Positions 14,772 to 16,651 of a stretch of DNA of 16,651 nucleotides are shown one piece after another. Positions within the stretch are counted from its first letter, which is position 1. Every line of letters begins with the position of its first letter. The notes under the pieces are model-generated. The model ran no database searches. It saw nothing but the letters and a program-made list of their open reading frames with translations, and had not been told where the DNA came from. The position numbers and the translations under genes were made by a program. Where the stretch lies: positions 1 to 16,651 of the forward strand of contig JAYWIG010000071.1 of the NCBI GenBank assembly GCA_043789035.1, read 5' to 3'. This DNA is from JAYWIG01 sp043789035 (GTDB taxonomy: Bacteria > Pseudomonadota > Gammaproteobacteria > Burkholderiales > Burkholderiaceae_E).

Positions 14772-16193
14772 ATGACGACAGAAACTTTAAAAGAAATTGG
14801 ATCCCTTCCCGGGCCAAAATGTTGGCCCATAGTTGGCAACGTACTGCAAATCAAGGCGCATCGAGTGCATCTCGATTTCGAAGCTTGGGCGCGGCAATAC
14901 GGCAATACTTTTCGTGTGTACTTCGGTTCGCGCCCAGTTTTGGTGATTACGGGGCATAAGGACATTGCGGCGGTACTGCGCGAAAGGCCAGACGGTTTTA
15001 GGCGCCCGTCGATTACCGAGCGAGTTTCTAAAGAGATGGGCGGTTACAGCGGCGTATTCCAGGCAGAAGGTAGCGAGTGGCGTAACCAACGTCGCATGGT
15101 GATGGCGGGCTTTGCGCCAGGGCCGATTAAGGCCTATTTACCGACTTTGATAAAAGTAGCTGTGAGGTTGCATAAGCGTTGGGAGAAAGCCGCGCGAAAC
15201 AATGAGGCGATTGATCTATCAAGCGATTTGAAGCGTTACACGGTCGACATCATTGCCGGGCTTGCCTTTGGAACCGAGGTGAATACATTAGAGTCAGGCG
15301 AGGATGTAATTCAGCAACATTTGGACAACGTATTGCCTGCCATCGCTCGGCGGAGTCTTTCGTTGTTTCCTTACTGGCGTTACTTTAAGTTGCCGCAGGA
15401 TAGAAAGCTTGATCGAAGTATTGAGTATTTACGCACAGCCATCCAGCAGCTCATCGCGAATGCACGGGATACATTAAAAGAAAACCCAGCGCTAAAAGAT
15501 AAGCCGCAAAACCTGCTCCAAGCCATGCTGATTGCGGCCGATACGCCTGATAGCGGTGTCGACGATAACGCTGTGGCGGGTAATGTGTCTACCATGTTAT
15601 TTGCGGGCGAGGACACCACTGCCAATACGATTGCGTGGGTGCTGTATTTGTTAAAACAAAATCCACATACTTTGGCACTTGCAATTGAAGAGGTGCTTAG
15701 TGTTGCACCTCAATATACCGAACTTGAATTGCTTCAGATCGACAGCATGACCTATATAGATGCATGCATTCAAGAAGCTATGCGCTTAAAGCCGGTTGGC
15801 CCTTATATGCCACTGGAAGCAACTAAAGAGGTAGCGGTCGCAGGCGTTCGGGTACCCAAGGGTACTATTGTTTGGAGTTTGTTTCGTCACGATACTGTGA
15901 GTGACGAGTTTTTCCCAGAGCCTACTTTATTCAAGCCCGAACGATGGCTTGCTGCCGATTCGGGCAAGCCTACAGACAAAAAAGTATCCATGCCTTTTGG
16001 TTCTGGGCCGCGTACCTGTCCTGGACGCTATCTGGCGCTGATGGAAATAAAGATGGCATTGGCGATGGTGCTGGGGTCATTCAAGATCGAAAGCGTAGGT
16101 ACGTCTGGTGGAGGCGAGGTACAAGAGTTGATGGGGTTTGTGATGTCGCCAGTTGGATTGAAGTTGCGACTGAGACAGTTACTGACTGAGTAA
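14772..16193 (+). CDS. Cytochrome P450
   Basis: The 473-residue haem-thiolate monooxygenase activates O2 to hydroxylate or otherwise oxidise an organic substrate. All landmarks are present: the proline-rich LPGPKCWPIVGN near the N-terminus (12-23), the helix C motif WRNQR (Trp103, Arg107), the I-helix oxygen-activation motif AGEDTT (278-283), the K-helix ExxR pair Glu335 and Arg338, PERW (389-392), and the haem loop FGSGPRTCPG (409-418) with ligand Cys416. There is no N-terminal membrane anchor, so it is soluble. The length and I-helix resemble class E bacterial P450s more than short CYP101-like types. The ribosome binding site AAGG (14761-14764) overlaps the regulator stop codon. No ferredoxin or ferredoxin reductase is adjacent. 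The 3-prime end overlaps the convergent toxin pseudogene by 15 bases. The substrate is unknown. Confidence 0.96.
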   Translation: MTTETLKEIGSLPGPKCWPIVGNVLQIKAHRVHLDFEAWARQYGNTFRVYFGSRPVLVITGHKDIAAVLRERPDGFRRPSITERVSKEMGGYSGVFQAEGSEWRNQRRMVMAGFAPGPIKAYLPTLIKVAVRLHKRWEKAARNNEAIDLSSDLKRYTVDIIAGLAFGTEVNTLESGEDVIQQHLDNVLPAIARRSLSLFPYWRYFKLPQDRKLDRSIEYLRTAIQQLIANARDTLKENPALKDKPQNLLQAMLIAADTPDSGVDDNAVAGNVSTMLFAGEDTTANTIAWVLYLLKQNPHTLALAIEEVLSVAPQYTELELLQIDSMTYIDACIQEAMRLKPVGPYMPLEATKEVAVAGVRVPKGTIVWSLFRHDTVSDEFFPEPTLFKPERWLAADSGKPTDKKVSMPFGSGPRTCPGRYLALMEIKMALAMVLGSFKIESVGTSGGGEVQELMGFVMSPVGLKLRLRQLLTE

Positions 16194-16628
16194 AGCTAAG
16201 TCTAGTCCATGAGCAGTGAAATTTTTGAAATCATGATCTAAGGTTATAAGCTCTATTCCTCCGGCTACTGCAAACGCTGCTAGGTATGCGTCCATCCAGA
16301 CTTTCGGTGAGGTGGTATCTCGCGATGCCATTTTGCGCCAGAGTTCAAAAGTCCCGTCCGGCTCAACTCGGGTCACTACCTGAGGTAGAGAAAGAAAGCT
16401 ATCTAAAGCAATCAGTGCATCGCGATTCGTAGAGGCTTCCGCTTCGTATGCCTGTAGGATTGTCGGTGTTCAAACGAGGCGTAAAAAGCTCTGTTGGGTT
16501 GATCTGCACATCACTGCGGGCCTGGCTATGCTGGCGCTTGCTAACCTGTCTTGAGCAATGTCGTGGAAGGGATGCGTGGGAAAGACGACTGCAATCCAAA
16601 TGTTGGTATCAAAGAGACTGCCCGACAT
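16179..16628 (-). pseudogene. VapC-type PIN-domain toxin gene interrupted by an in-frame TGA
   Basis: Read on the minus strand from ATG 16626-16628, one frame runs 149 codons to TAA at 16179-16181, broken only by TGA at 16470-16472 (codon 53). Before it is SGSLFDTNIWIAVVFPTHPF (residues 2-21, Asp7) and MCRSTQQSFLRLV; after it come TPTILQAYEAEASTNRDALI, SPKVWMDAYLAAFA (Asp113) and LITLDHDFKNF (Asp131). These are the ordered acidic residues of PIN endoribonucleases, the toxins of VapBC toxin-antitoxin pairs. With the TGA the first product has only 52 residues and lacks Asp113 and Asp131, so it should be inactive. A strong GGAGG ribosome binding site lies upstream (about 16637-16641). The frame is intact on both sides, so this is a nonsense mutation rather than a frameshift. 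A sequencing error or read-through cannot be excluded. Confidence 0.8.
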
Positions 16629-16650
16629 GTCGAAGATCCTCCTCTTCCAA
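16609..16650 (-). CDS. Possible C-terminal tail of a toxin-linked antitoxin (partial, runs off right edge)
   Basis: In the frame next to the toxin gene, the last bases of the window read LEEEDLRHVGQSL and then TGA at 16609-16611. This overlaps the toxin start by about 20 bases, the arrangement usual for an antitoxin gene placed just before a VapC gene. The peptide is too short to assign to a family, and chance cannot be ruled out. Confidence 0.25.
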   Translation of the reverse strand: MEEEDLRHVGQSL

Positions 16651-16651
16651 A

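Noticed and set aside
16399..16599. Minus-strand open frame of 66 codons in the toxin region
   Set aside because: It is out of frame with the PIN-domain sequence, which reads continuously in another frame apart from one TGA.

Overview
The window looks like a stretch of betaproteobacterial chromosome, most likely Burkholderiales. The supporting genes are a high-potential iron-sulfur protein, a DUF2145 protein, a DUF2891 protein, a YchJ-family protein, an AcuI/YhdH-type reductase and a malate synthase G, all in forms familiar from that order, and the base composition is moderate. No rRNA, tRNA, CRISPR array, insertion sequence or prophage gene is visible. Almost every base is coding; the longest gene-free gap is 218 bases (1701-1918). 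Genus-level assignment is not possible from this alone.

Layout. (1) 1-1700, minus strand: a periplasmic adaptor followed by the N-terminus of an RND efflux pump that runs off the left edge; the two genes overlap by 4 bases. (2) 1919-5883, plus strand: a tight run of an aromatic/aspartate-type aminotransferase, a class II aldolase/adducin-family protein (4-base overlap), a YbfB/YjiJ-type MFS transporter (TTG start) and the NADH pyrophosphatase NudC. (3) 5889-7810, minus strand: an AcuI/YhdH-type enoyl-CoA (acrylyl-CoA) reductase, a YchJ-family protein and a high-potential iron-sulfur protein with a Tat-like signal and a lipobox; a hairpin separates the last two. (4) 7915-11026, plus strand: an SRPBCC/AHSA1-family protein, a small exported protein of unknown function overlapping a DUF2145 protein, and a DUF2891 protein. 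(5) 11023-14019, minus strand: an exported intradiol ring-cleavage dioxygenase, then malate synthase G (glcB). (6) 14121-16193, plus strand: a TetR-family regulator directly followed by a cytochrome P450. (7) 16179-16651, minus strand: a VapC-type PIN-domain toxin gene interrupted by one in-frame TGA, with a possible antitoxin tail at the window edge.

How the parts may work together. The TetR regulator, the P450 and the divergent dioxygenase share a 95-base promoter region containing a 9-bp perfect inverted repeat, which suggests an inducible oxidative module for a hydrophobic or aromatic compound. The inducer and substrate are unknown. The RND pump is a separate efflux module. The aminotransferase operon looks metabolic but has no obvious single pathway. 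The strongest leads are the TetR/P450/dioxygenase operator, the DUF2145 protein whose His and Cys motifs resemble permuted papain-like hydrolases, its overlapping exported partner, the nonsense-interrupted toxin gene, and an AUGUGA start-stop at the SRPBCC gene. I do not see a clearly new multi-gene defence or mobile system.
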